A DNA stretch of 64,000 nucleotides from Symsagittifera roscoffensis (Eukaryota; Xenacoelomorpha; Acoela; Convolutidae), in NCBI RefSeq assembly GCF_963678635.1, contig NC_087069.1, positions 34,181,090 through 34,245,089 on the forward strand, in the 5' to 3' direction. Within the stretch, counting starts at the first letter, position 1. Each line of letters begins with the position of its first letter. A program made the position numbers and the translations under genes. This document shows positions 10,313-19,800 of the stretch, piece by piece. The notes under the pieces were generated by a model. It saw nothing but the letters and a program-made list of their open reading frames with translations, ran no database searches and had not been told where the DNA came from.

Positions 10313-12058
10313 TTAGTTTGTTAGTAGTTTAGCTAAGATGCGGATGATATTTTTAGTTTGAAGCAGTGGCCAAAGCATTTGAAGTGCCTTAATGGTGGTT
10401 AATTCTTCAGTGCCTACTGCAAACTCATAAGGTGTGTTTTGGATTAAGTTATATAATTTGTGGTTAAATTTAGTATTGTGGATGAATTCTAAAATGGGGA
10501 TTTCTATAGGCTGTACAAACTCGTGCGGGATAAGGAAGGGTCGGGATTCTTCTGCGTTGAAGGTCTTGGTGATGGGGCAGAAAATGTACATTTGGGTTAT
10601 GGGGTCATAATTACGGAGAATACCATGGAGGTTAGTGTCTTTAATACAATATGTGAAATTTAGGAAATACGGTGAAGTGTATTTTGAATTGATGAATTGA
10701 AAACGATGGTGTGGTTGTCTAGAGGGTGTGTGGAGGTCAAAGTGATTTTGGATGAAACGATAGTAACTGTATGTATGTGTTTGTTTAGTTCGCAACATAA
10801 TATCGTGTGAGCAGTGTAAATCTCTTTCGTGTGGTGCAAGGAAATGAAAGGTTAGTGAAAAGATTTGGAAGCGTTCTTTAAAACTTTCGTATGCTTGTGT
10901 GCTTGTTAGTGCTTCTGAAATGATGTGATCAAACTTGCGGTCGAAGATGTTTAGTGTAAATACATATGGTGTTTTGATGAAAAATTTTTCGGTGATTTGT
11001 GGGTTAGCGAAGCGATCGTCGTCTAAGAATTGATCTTGGTTAGCTCTGATGATGTTGTGATCGTAGTATTCTAGTGTATATTCATTAGCTCTAGGTGCAG
11101 TGTGTATTTTTAGTGATTTTTTGTATCCTACGTAAGTAAATTGTCTAGCGGTGAGTGGTGTAGTTAGTCGATATAGCATGTCTTGGTTTCGGTCTATATC
11201 GATGGAAGTGTTGGTTAAAGGTAAGCAAAGAGGGTTAGTGAAATGATAATATGAGGTCCAAGAGAGAGTGGGCATTAAAACGTATTCGTCTACAAAGTTG
11301 CGTGTTTCGTTAGCGTCATGAGGGGTGTTTAAGGTGTATTGTGGAAATGAGGGTAAAGTGATAGCTAAAAATTCTCTAGTGTTAGTATGCTGGGGGTGGT
11401 TGATGTATTCACGGGCTGTTCCTGGTTTTGCTGGGAAAGGATGGTTGGGGAATTTTCTTTTAAAAGTGCGGTAAGCTCTATTAGTGTTGAGTGAAGATTC
11501 AGTTGATGTGGATGATGGTGCTAATGATTCAGTATAATTTGAAGAAGGTGTAGGGGGATTGGATGAATTTGTAGTGGAGGAGATTTGGTTTATGGTCGGG
11601 GTGTTAAGGTGGTAGGGTTGTTGTTGGAGGGTAATGAAATTGTCTAGCTCTGGGGAGATTCGGGGGGTATCTGGAGATGATTGGTCAGAATGGTATGAGG
11701 AGTAGGTTGGGGTAACTTGGGAAGCATAAGAGGGTGTAGGAGTGATTGGGTCAGGGTTATTTGATAATATGGGTTGAAAAGGAGGTTGAGAAAAATGAGA
11801 GGGGTTATGAAAATTATTGGATGGAGATGGTTCTGAGTCGGCAAATTCATCGGGGGTTTCAATATTCGGGTTATTTAGCTGTGAGATGGAGTATAAAACT
11901 GAAATTTGTGAGTTAGTGTCGGAATTCATGCCTGATGTTACATTGCTAGATGGAAAATCGGGTGGCGGAAAAGCAAAAAGTGGTATTATTGGGATTGAAG
12001 AGGTAAGGTTGGTTGGATGGGAATTTGATCGATGGAGTGATCCAAGTTGGCGGCTCAT
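10313..12058 (-). CDS. ORF E: orphan accessory protein, 581 aa
   Basis: The start ATG overlaps the Env stop as ATGA, so start and order are fixed by context and are the same in element 2. The first 200 residues are rich in Ser, Thr, Pro and Asn and probably disordered. The rest is a denser, aromatic-rich region with motifs such as HPFPAKPGTAREYINHP and LHCSHDIMLRTKQTHTY. I see no signal peptide, clear membrane span or known catalytic motif, and I do not recognise the family. Relative to element 2 the C-terminus is shifted by a small deletion: it ends LLTN, whereas element 2 continues for about 16 more residues up to the intron donor. Remnants in element 3 (61200-62636) show the gene is an old part of the family. 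A structural or regulatory accessory role is only a guess. Confidence 0.85.
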   Translation of the reverse strand: MSRQLGSLHRSNSHPTNLTSSIPIIPLFAFPPPDFPSSNVTSGMNSDTNSQISVLYSISQLNNPNIETPDEFADSEPSPSNNFHNPSHFSQPPFQPILSNNPDPITPTPSYASQVTPTYSSYHSDQSSPDTPRISPELDNFITLQQQPYHLNTPTINQISSTTNSSNPPTPSSNYTESLAPSSTSTESSLNTNRAYRTFKRKFPNHPFPAKPGTAREYINHPQHTNTREFLAITLPSFPQYTLNTPHDANETRNFVDEYVLMPTLSWTSYYHFTNPLCLPLTNTSIDIDRNQDMLYRLTTPLTARQFTYVGYKKSLKIHTAPRANEYTLEYYDHNIIRANQDQFLDDDRFANPQITEKFFIKTPYVFTLNIFDRKFDHIISEALTSTQAYESFKERFQIFSLTFHFLAPHERDLHCSHDIMLRTKQTHTYSYYRFIQNHFDLHTPSRQPHHRFQFINSKYTSPYFLNFTYCIKDTNLHGILRNYDPITQMYIFCPITKTFNAEESRPFLIPHEFVQPIEIPILEFIHNTKFNHKLYNLIQNTPYEFAVGTEELTTIKALQMLWPLLQTKNIIRILAKLLTN

Positions 12059-14673
12059 CGTGGGCTAAAAAAATTATTATTTTGAGATTGAAAAGCGGTG
12101 GTATGGGGTTGTTCAATAATTTGTTCATAAGTATTATCATTTTGTGATTGATGTGTCATTATATGTTGGACGGGACTTTGTGATGTGGTGAGTCTAAAAT
12201 TTGGATTATGTGTGATTGCTAAATTTCGAAAATTTCGTGGGACTAGGGATAGTGGATGGTTATTCGGTAGGGGTGGTAATTGTGGTGCCGTTGGCTGTGT
12301 GTCGACATTGTTATGTTCTTCGTCGTATGTATTTTGTCGTGTTGTTATTTTTGTGTTATATTCTTTTATTTGTGCGTCTAAAAGAATTTTGTTTATAGAT
12401 GTGGAAAAAATTCCAAAAAATCCTGCAAAGAGTATGCGTGCTACGCTTGCTTGTCTGTTTACTTGTGTGTGTATAGCACATGTATTGTAGATTCCTTTTA
12501 AGAGTGAGAAAAGAAATCCAATAAAGTTAAACATTGCGTATAAAATAGTCAATTTTTCTAAGATGTAGTAGGGCCATCCTAGAAAATCTAGGATCTCATT
12601 TTTGAGTGTAACAAAACTAAAAATGTTTATTGGTGATATATCTTGGGGACGGTATTTTTCGCCGTTTAGATATATATAATCCTTAATGTCTTTAAAATAT
12701 CCGCTATAGTCTTGCGTGTAGATATCGGCAAATCCTGCAGTTTCTGCAAGTTTGCGTAAATTTTGGTCTATTGATTGTCTTTGTATAGTGTCCATTTGTG
12801 TTAATAATTCTTGGAATTGTTGTGTTCTAATGTGATGTTGAATATCTGATTTTGAATAGATTCCTATTGATTGTAAGTCTATATTTGGGTTTCGAGCGAT
12901 AGTGCGAATGCTTTCTGGTGAAAATTTTTTGAGTGATTGCATTAATGTGGGATATGGAGTAAGAAGATAATATTTATTTTCATCAGGGTTTAGTTGTACT
13001 ACATTGTGGCTATTTTCTGATCCACATGGGACTGCGGTATCCCAGAAATAGGTTCTTCGTGAAAGTGTATCCACGAAATGTACTTTATTCTTATAAAAGA
13101 TAGGGATTCTTTTATAACATCGTTTATCTTCAAAAACGTATAGTGGTGATACTTTTTTAGTACAAGTATAAAACCATAAGATGTTTCCTTCGTAGTCTAA
13201 AAAATTTGATCTATTTCCTGATAATAAGTATCCTGCGTAGGGTATTTTTAATACTGCTAGTGCAAGTGATTGTAATATTTGTGTTCGTTCTAATTCGCAT
13301 AGTTGGTGTAGTGTTTCTAATTCGGAGAGTGACATTTCTTGAAAAATTCGGCTAATTGTATAGTCTAGTTTCATATCCAAATGAATATCATAGTGGATAT
13401 TACCAAAATATGTAGTATTCATTAGTGATAATTCTTGTAAGCGTGTGCTTCTGGTGTCATAAGGTTTTAGATGTCCACCAGGTTGTCCGTTGCTTTTTTG
13501 AAAATTAACTGGTATATAGGATGTTCCTTCGTTTGGAGGATGACCTGTGGCGTATGGGTCGATTTTTACTTTACCAGTGGTCATGTCGAATCCTTTTTCA
13601 TATTCAACTAATATTTCAGAGTATTGTGTTCTGTGAAGTGGATTCCTGTATTTACATGCAAGTTCTGTTTCTTGATATATTTGAAAACGTGTCAATTTAT
13701 TTTCTATATTATCTATGTTTCTAAAATCGGAACTTAGTTTGCGTGATGGATGGACTTGTTCATATGGAATTGATTGTATAAAATATTTTTCGTGAAATTT
13801 TATCATACGAGCGTGTATTTTTGCTACTTGAAATGTTGTACATGTGTCTTCGGGGAACCAAACAATTGTTGCTTGTGTTCTTGTTGTAGGGTCGCAATAT
13901 CCTTGATCATTTTTACAAGGTAGTCGTATTCCTTGATAGATCATTGTATTATCAGATAAATCTCGTGTGAGTTGTATTTTTTCGAGTTGTATTTTCCAAT
14001 CGAAAAACATTATTTCTTGGTATCCTTTATTTTTCGTGTCTGCTTTGCAGTTTGATGGGTTATTTATACCAATGTGTGGTATCCAATGTTTGTCATGTAG
14101 GTCATAGGTTAATCGTCCGTGTGCGCCGTTATACGGGTAATTTTCGTCTAGTTTTATATGTCCTTGATGTCTTTCAAGTTGTGATTGATGTACAGAGTCG
14201 GAAAAAACTTGAAAATTAACTAATTTTCTTTGGGAGTTTTTATTTTGTGTGATGTTTAGTCTAAGTAATTCATTTTTACAATCGTCGGGATTGAGATGTA
14301 AAAGACGTTCTATATTACTTTGGTAGAATGATTCATGATCAAGTCGGTTTTTGTTTCCGTTCGAGACTTGTGAACAATGTACTTTCTTTTCGGAAAATGT
14401 TGCTGTGAATTTATAACCTGTAACTGTTGTAGCTCGGGCTTTTGAATAGAGTGTTGCTATTATATCTGTGGTTTCTATAGCTTGTGGTTCTGTTTCACAT
14501 TGTGATACTTGATTGATTGCATATTTATGTAGTGTTTTTTGTTCATTTTCTTCGCAATCGTAATGTGTTACTAATAAATCTTGTGGTCCTGTACGAGGGG
14601 AAGGGTTTATGTGTTGATTTGAGGTTACTAGAAAAAGGGGTTGGAGAAAAATTAATAATTTTAGAATATACAT
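12055..14673 (-). CDS. Env-like membrane glycoprotein, 872 aa
   Basis: Type I membrane protein layout: an N-terminal signal peptide (MYILKLLIFLQPLFLV), a long Cys-containing ectodomain, a strongly hydrophobic segment at about residues 700-735 (LTILYAMFNFIGFLFSLLKG), a second hydrophobic stretch at about 745-760 (ARILFAGFFGIF) and a roughly 100-residue polar tail. Its position after pol fits the envelope gene of errantivirus-like elements, whose product sits on the virion and mediates entry. The start overlaps the end of ORF D by 13 nt, and the stop overlaps the ORF E start (ATGA). No furin-type cleavage site is obvious. Length is exactly conserved in element 2, and both copies are open. The fusion-protein class cannot be told from sequence alone; kinship with glycoproteins of negative-strand RNA viruses is possible but untested. 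Confidence 0.88.
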   Translation of the reverse strand: MYILKLLIFLQPLFLVTSNQHINPSPRTGPQDLLVTHYDCEENEQKTLHKYAINQVSQCETEPQAIETTDIIATLYSKARATTVTGYKFTATFSEKKVHCSQVSNGNKNRLDHESFYQSNIERLLHLNPDDCKNELLRLNITQNKNSQRKLVNFQVFSDSVHQSQLERHQGHIKLDENYPYNGAHGRLTYDLHDKHWIPHIGINNPSNCKADTKNKGYQEIMFFDWKIQLEKIQLTRDLSDNTMIYQGIRLPCKNDQGYCDPTTRTQATIVWFPEDTCTTFQVAKIHARMIKFHEKYFIQSIPYEQVHPSRKLSSDFRNIDNIENKLTRFQIYQETELACKYRNPLHRTQYSEILVEYEKGFDMTTGKVKIDPYATGHPPNEGTSYIPVNFQKSNGQPGGHLKPYDTRSTRLQELSLMNTTYFGNIHYDIHLDMKLDYTISRIFQEMSLSELETLHQLCELERTQILQSLALAVLKIPYAGYLLSGNRSNFLDYEGNILWFYTCTKKVSPLYVFEDKRCYKRIPIFYKNKVHFVDTLSRRTYFWDTAVPCGSENSHNVVQLNPDENKYYLLTPYPTLMQSLKKFSPESIRTIARNPNIDLQSIGIYSKSDIQHHIRTQQFQELLTQMDTIQRQSIDQNLRKLAETAGFADIYTQDYSGYFKDIKDYIYLNGEKYRPQDISPINIFSFVTLKNEILDFLGWPYYILEKLTILYAMFNFIGFLFSLLKGIYNTCAIHTQVNRQASVARILFAGFFGIFSTSINKILLDAQIKEYNTKITTRQNTYDEEHNNVDTQPTAPQLPPLPNNHPLSLVPRNFRNLAITHNPNFRLTTSQSPVQHIMTHQSQNDNTYEQIIEQPHTTAFQSQNNNFFSPR

Positions 14674-15794
14674 GTGTATGATAATCCTGAGTATGGATTA
14701 TAAAATGTAATGTAACCAATTGTGTTTTTGGTGTATCTGTCGTATTTGTATATTACTTCAGTAGTTATAAACGGTGGTGGTAGTGATTGAGCTGTTATGT
14801 TAGGTGGATTTAATGGGTAGGGGTGTTGGGTAATATTATTTAACTTAACTGTGATTTCAAACTTTAATTGTAAACTGTTTTGTTGGAGTATTTGAATATT
14901 GTGATCACGGATATCGTTGTGAATATCTTGGCGATATTGTAATCTATTAAGTGCCCAGTTATGAAGGCGGTTACTTTCTTGATGTTGTCCAAATAGTGGT
15001 GGAGGTGCTGTGAATGTATTCCAATCTAATCTTAAAGGAATATTTATTGATGATTGTTCTCGATATCTGGCGTCGAGATTATTTGGAAAATTTAAGTTAA
15101 AGGGTAGTGGTGAAAATTGACTTGTTGGTGGGGTTGATGGTAGTGATAATGTTTCTGGTAGTGATGAGGATGTTGTTGTATCCGTAGAAATATCTATGGG
15201 GTCGTTGACTAAATTTGGTTCACCTTGTGTGAATGAATTTGTAGTCCAATATGGTAGTCGTGATGTTAGGTTTGGGGGGTTAAAAGGATTTTCTCGTATT
15301 TGTTCAGATGTTGGTGTTGAACCTAAGTAATCTGAAGGTAGACTTGAAGTGCTTCGTTGTGAAAAAAGTGTAGGGGTTTCTGGTGTGATACCAGTGGTGT
15401 TTTCTGGAGTGGTTTGTGTTGGGGATTGAGGTATATCAAAATGAACTCGGGGAGTTTGAAAATTTCTGTTTCGTCGAGGATGTATAATTTGTCTATTTAT
15501 TTCTGCTGTATTTTGGTTTTGACTAAGGTTTCGTATTCTACTTAGTTCTTGTGGTAGTGTTGGGTAAAGATTATATGTTGGTTCACTTAGGGATGCTTGT
15601 CGTTGAACTGGTTCTAGTGGTTCAGATAAACGAGCGTGCCGTTCTTCAAAAGTGTATGGATTGTCTTGAAAAGAAATTCGTGTAGATGTTTGATTATTTT
15701 GAGTAGTTGGAGGTGGTGTTGGATTATCTTGGGATGATGTCGGTGAAGACTGATTCTGTGACTGTTGGGTAGCAATTTTTGATGGATTTTTGAA
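14661..15794 (-). CDS. ORF D: 377-codon frame with no ATG
   Basis: An open frame of 377 codons runs from just after a stop (15795-15797) to TAA at 14661-14663. It has no methionine codon at all. Element 2 has the same frame, the same length and again no in-frame ATG (40324-41457). Differences between copies are mostly at third codon positions, so it is coding. The protein is Pro/Thr/Ser-rich at the N-terminus; the C-terminal third is denser (RLHNWALNRLQYRQDI, then PPPFITTEVIYKYDRYT). Translation must use a non-AUG start or an AUG supplied by splicing; CTACCCAACAG near the frame start is a candidate acceptor. It ends 13 nt inside Env in another frame. The family is not recognised. Start given as the limit of the open frame. 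Confidence 0.75.
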   Translation of the reverse strand, partial: FKNPSKIATQQSQNQSSPTSSQDNPTPPPTTQNNQTSTRISFQDNPYTFEERHARLSEPLEPVQRQASLSEPTYNLYPTLPQELSRIRNLSQNQNTAEINRQIIHPRRNRNFQTPRVHFDIPQSPTQTTPENTTGITPETPTLFSQRSTSSLPSDYLGSTPTSEQIRENPFNPPNLTSRLPYWTTNSFTQGEPNLVNDPIDISTDTTTSSSLPETLSLPSTPPTSQFSPLPFNLNFPNNLDARYREQSSINIPLRLDWNTFTAPPPLFGQHQESNRLHNWALNRLQYRQDIHNDIRDHNIQILQQNSLQLKFEITVKLNNITQHPYPLNPPNITAQSLPPPFITTEVIYKYDRYTKNTIGYITFYNPYSGLSYTCIF

Positions 15795-15802
15795 TTATTA
15801 CT

Positions 15803-15991
15803 TTAGTGAGAAGATTTATGTTTATTATAATATTCTTCTAAAAAAAGAATTAGAAAAATTGTTGCTAGGGCAAATGTGATGATTGCTTTCTTTATACATT
15901 TACATATTGTCAAAATGAGGGATGATAGAAATGTTATGAAAATTACAAACAATAAAAAAATATCAGTTCTACTGAAAATTGTTCGTATCAT
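15803..15991 (-). CDS. ORF C: small membrane protein, 62 aa
   Basis: Begins with an ATG overlapping the stop of ORF B (ATGA). It has two hydrophobic stretches, IFLLFVIFITFLSSLILTIC and AIITFALATIFLILFLEEYY, separated by a short basic Cys/Lys segment, so probably a hairpin of two membrane helices. It is intact in element 2 with few changes. Its stop is 8 nt before the open frame of ORF D. Size and topology recall small viral ion-channel or membrane-remodelling proteins, but there is no motif to support a specific function. Confidence 0.7.
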   Translation of the reverse strand: MIRTIFSRTDIFLLFVIFITFLSSLILTICKCIKKAIITFALATIFLILFLEEYYNKHKSSH

Positions 15992-16218
15992 TTAGACAAG
16001 TTGTTAAAATCGTACCTGTGGATATATTCAAGGGTTTTGGAAAGTTGGAGGAATAGTTCAATTATTGTGTAGAAAATTAAAAAAATGTTACAAAAAATTA
16101 TTATGATTATTAGAAAAGATTCAATGATATCAAAAAGAAATATTATAAAGGCTTGAAGTATTGAAAAAAAATGTTTAAAATTGATAAATATTTGAGCGAC
16201 TGTTTGAGAGAAAAGCAT
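15988..16218 (-). CDS. ORF B: small membrane protein, 76 aa
   Basis: First ORF after the pol gap. Central residues (about 18-55) are almost purely hydrophobic and rich in Ile and Phe (IIIIIFCNIFLIFYTIIE), so one long or two short membrane spans are likely. The tail is short and polar. The stop codon overlaps the ORF C start as ATGA, suggesting coupled translation. In element 2 the same frame has a premature stop at codon 47. A conserved TATA-like box lies about 193 nt upstream. No family is recognised. Confidence 0.65.
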   Translation of the reverse strand: MLFSQTVAQIFINFKHFFSILQAFIIFLFDIIESFLIIIIIFCNIFLIFYTIIELFLQLSKTLEYIHRYDFNNLSK

Positions 16219-16819
16219 TTAAGAAATGATCTCTTGGTCGAATATTTTTTGCTGTTTTGAGGCGATTTTCTAGTGTGGTCGAATTATTTATTAGTTTTTT
16301 GACAAGTGGGTTGAGTTTCGTAAAAATTTGTTGGGGGCAATTTTTATGGTGATCGGGAGGTCGTCTTTTTCTTTATTTTTGTTTGTCAAATGATCCGGAG
16401 TATGGTGAGATTTTTATACTTTAGGCTAATTAAAATCTTCATTTTGTTACTTTAGGCTAAGTTATCAAATTTGTTTTGGGGGTATTCGTGGTCTGAGTTG
16501 GGGAAATATTGTTGATCTTTGGGTTATTTGATAAGGGAGGGGTACGGTATTATGGTGATATTTATTTTAGCTGTCAAGTTGGAGTGGTTTGCTTATTTTT
16601 GACCTGGAGGTTGTAAAGTTATAGTTAGAGATGTGCCTGGAGTTCTAGATTATTCGTCTAATTGATCTTAGTTTGAGTTAGAGAAAGTGGCGGATTGGAT
16701 GAATCCTATTGGTCTATTTTGAACTAGAATTATTTCGTACTTGTGAGCATGTTATTTTAAAAAATGGAAATGAAAAATGTTACGGAGGTTTCAAGATTGT
16801 GAAGTATAAAATTTTAAAA
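16219..16819 (-). other. Pol-to-ORF B gap of element 1
   Basis: About 600 nt without an ORF. In sense it contains the repeated words TTAGCCTAAAGTA and TGCCCC(C)AACAA and a TATA-like box (16411-16418). The same layout lies at 39307-39899 in element 2. Confidence 0.6.
16411..16418 (-). promoter_or_regulatory. TATA-like box upstream of the accessory ORFs
   Basis: In sense it reads AGCCTAAAGTATAAAAATCTC with TATAAAAA centred about 193 nt before ORF B. The box and surroundings are conserved in element 2 (39700-39707). It is a candidate internal promoter for ORFs B-E; foamy viruses use an internal promoter in this way. Confidence 0.35.
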
Positions 16820-19800
16820 TTACTTTTTAAATTCTACTTTCTTTAATATTTTAGATTGGGGGATGAACATTTTGTAGTTTTTACGTGGTTGATTTCGGAG
16901 TCTTGTTGTTTTTCTATGTTCTGATTTGTCTATTTCTTCTTGGGGTATTATTTGTTCTGTCATTTTTCTATTTTTTCTTTGCTTTTGGGGTTCTTTATGG
17001 TCTAAATTTTTTGTAGTGTTTTTTGTAGCTGTTGGTTTTGTGTTTTGATTTTCGGTGGGGTTATCGTTTTGTTCTGTATTTTTCAGATGTGGTTCATTTT
17101 GAACGATTTTTAATCCTGTGAAAGAGTATAATTGTGTTAATTCGCGGAGTGCGTATTCTTTTGGGTAATAAGGTAATAGGTTGTTTCGGTGCTGAACGAT
17201 TTCTTTTTTGTTTGAGTCGATAATTTTATATGTGACATCAGTGGGTTTTGCAATTATTTGGTAGGGTCCTTTTCGGAGGGGTTGTAATTTTTTAGAAATA
17301 CCTTTTTGAGTATTAAAATTAGGTATTAAAACAAATGTTCCAATTTTTAAATCGGAAGCTGGTGTAAAACGTGAATTGATTTGTTCATTTATGTTTTGTC
17401 TTTGTAATAACTTTTTCGTTATTTTTTGGTAAATTTCATTGTGTTTTTTATCTCTATTTAGAATCCATTCGGTGTGTGTACCGGAGGCTAATTTAAGAAT
17501 TTGTGGGTGATGAAAATGATCTTCATCGTGCGTATGTAAAGGTAGGTTATAACAAATTGAGTCTTTAGTTGGTTGACAATAACCTTGTGCGTTTTTATGG
17601 GAATTTGCTGTAAACATTATTGGTTTGCGTGGCTTTTGGTTAAAAACCATTTCGTATGGTGACATTCCTAAAGTTGTCGTAATTTGTGAATTATATGCTA
17701 AGGGAAATAATTTTACATCTGCTGACCATTCTGTATATTTCGTATCATTTCCGTTGATGATACATCTAAGATATTCTTGTAGTGAACGGTTCATACCTTC
17801 GACTAAGCCGTTTGTCCAAGGTGCATGAGATGTACGTGGTTTGTGTTTAATGTTGTATAAATGACATAGTGTTATTATTTCATTATTTATGAATTCTGTA
17901 CCATTGTCTGTAACTAAAATGTCTGGTAGTCCAAATTTTGCTATCCAGTGTTCATAGAGTGTTGTATATGCGTAATAAGCATTACAATGTGGTACTGGGT
18001 TAAGTGCTACATAATGTGTAAATGCGTCAACAATTACCATAATGTAGGAGTTTCCTTCTGATGAGGGTGAAATTGGGCCTTTAGTATCAAATGAGATACG
18101 GTGATTAAAGTATAAACTTTGTCCTTTAAAATCTTGTTTTTGTGCTATTTGTTTTTGATTTGGGTAAGGTTTATTTAGCTGACATACTATACAATCATTG
18201 CATAGTACTTTTATCCAAATTGGTGCATTTGGGAAGTAAAAATTTTGTATAAAATTTGAATATGTTTTCTCTGATCCAGAGTGTCCTTTAATTTTTTGTG
18301 TATGTGAAATATTAAAAGCGATGAGAATCATACTTAAAGGAAGACAGGGGACTGTAGATTCATTCAGGTTATACTCTAAAAGGTCTGTATTTTCGTTAAT
18401 TGTTGTGTTGTTAAATTTGCGAAAGTATCGGAGGAGTGTTTTGTTTCCTAGAATGGTGGGATCTGCCTTGACAGGTTTAGTTTTATATTTGTGCCATGAT
18501 TTCAGTTGTCGAATTACTGGGTCAAGGTTTTGATATTGTTTCAGTGTTGAAGTTGTAATCGTTTCTGTTGGAGGGAGAAAAATGTTTTCAATTTCGAATT
18601 TAGATAAGGGTATTGTATCTAATGGGTCATGAAGATCAAAAACTTGATTTATTGTGTATTTCGAATCGGTTGTTGATGGTCCTGATAAATTTATTTTATC
18701 AGTTAAATTTTCTTTTTCTATTAGTGGAAAATGGTCTTTTTTAGTTTGGTGTTGTTTTGTTCGTTTTTGTTGGGTGTTATTTTTTATCCATTGAGAATAT
18801 GGAATTGGTTTAAAAGTTGATGTTCCAAGTAGGTCAACTTCATAATGATTATTTTGACAATCTAAATAAAGTGGGAAATGTTGTAAATTATTTATTTGTG
18901 ATTGTTCAATATCAGTTTTTACTGCATATTTGCATTCTAATCGGGGTGATGTTTCGTTTTCTGCAAGGTAAAATTTTATGTTTTTGGGTATTTCAACTGT
19001 TGTTTTTCGTGTAAGTAATTCAGGTGGTGTATTTCGACTTAAGGTGTCTGGTAATGCAAGATTTTTTCCTGCAGTCCAAACTATATGTAAGTTTGGAAAC
19101 TTCATTAGAATTAGTTGAAATCTGTAAACTCGGTGGTTTGGGTTAGATTTCTGTGTAAAAAGAAAAATGATTGGTTTGTGATCTGTGAATAAAACTGTTG
19201 GATGTTTTGATCCAAGTATCAGAAATTCATATTCTGTCAGTGTATATATTATGGCTGTGCATTCTCTCATTAGAGTTGAGAGTCGTAGCTCTGCTTGAGT
19301 GAATAATCGGGAATTTGCTGATATCAGGTTCATTTTGTTTGTACCGTTATGTGATTGTAATAGTGCTGCGCCGATGCCAAAGTTTGAAGCATCGCACATT
19401 GCATAAAATGGTTGATCAGGGTCTGGAATTGTGTTTGAAATTTGTTCAGTTAAAAGTTTCTTTATTTCTTCAAATCGTGTTTGATGTTCTATGTTCCATT
19501 CAAAGTTGTTTTGTTGTCTAAGGATGTTATAAAATGGTCGGAGATATAATTGCATTTTATAAACATATTTACTTAAAAAGTTTAACATTCCAAGGAATTC
19601 TTGGATTTTCTTTTTATTTGTTGGTGGTTGAAGTTTTTGAATAGCATCAATGCGTGATTTCAGTGGAGTGATTGTTTTTCTTTCTATGTTATGTCCTAAG
19701 AATTTAACTCTAGTCAAAAAGAAGTGTGATTTATCGGGGGCGGCCTTCAGATTTTCGTTCTGAAGTATTTGGTGATATGTTTCTAAAACTTTGAACATTT

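Noticed and set aside
15794-15991. A -1 frameshift from ORF C into ORF D
   Set aside because: A stop in the ORF D frame lies directly before its open stretch in both copies (TAA, TAG), downstream of where slippage inside ORF C would have to occur, so the shifted ribosome would terminate.
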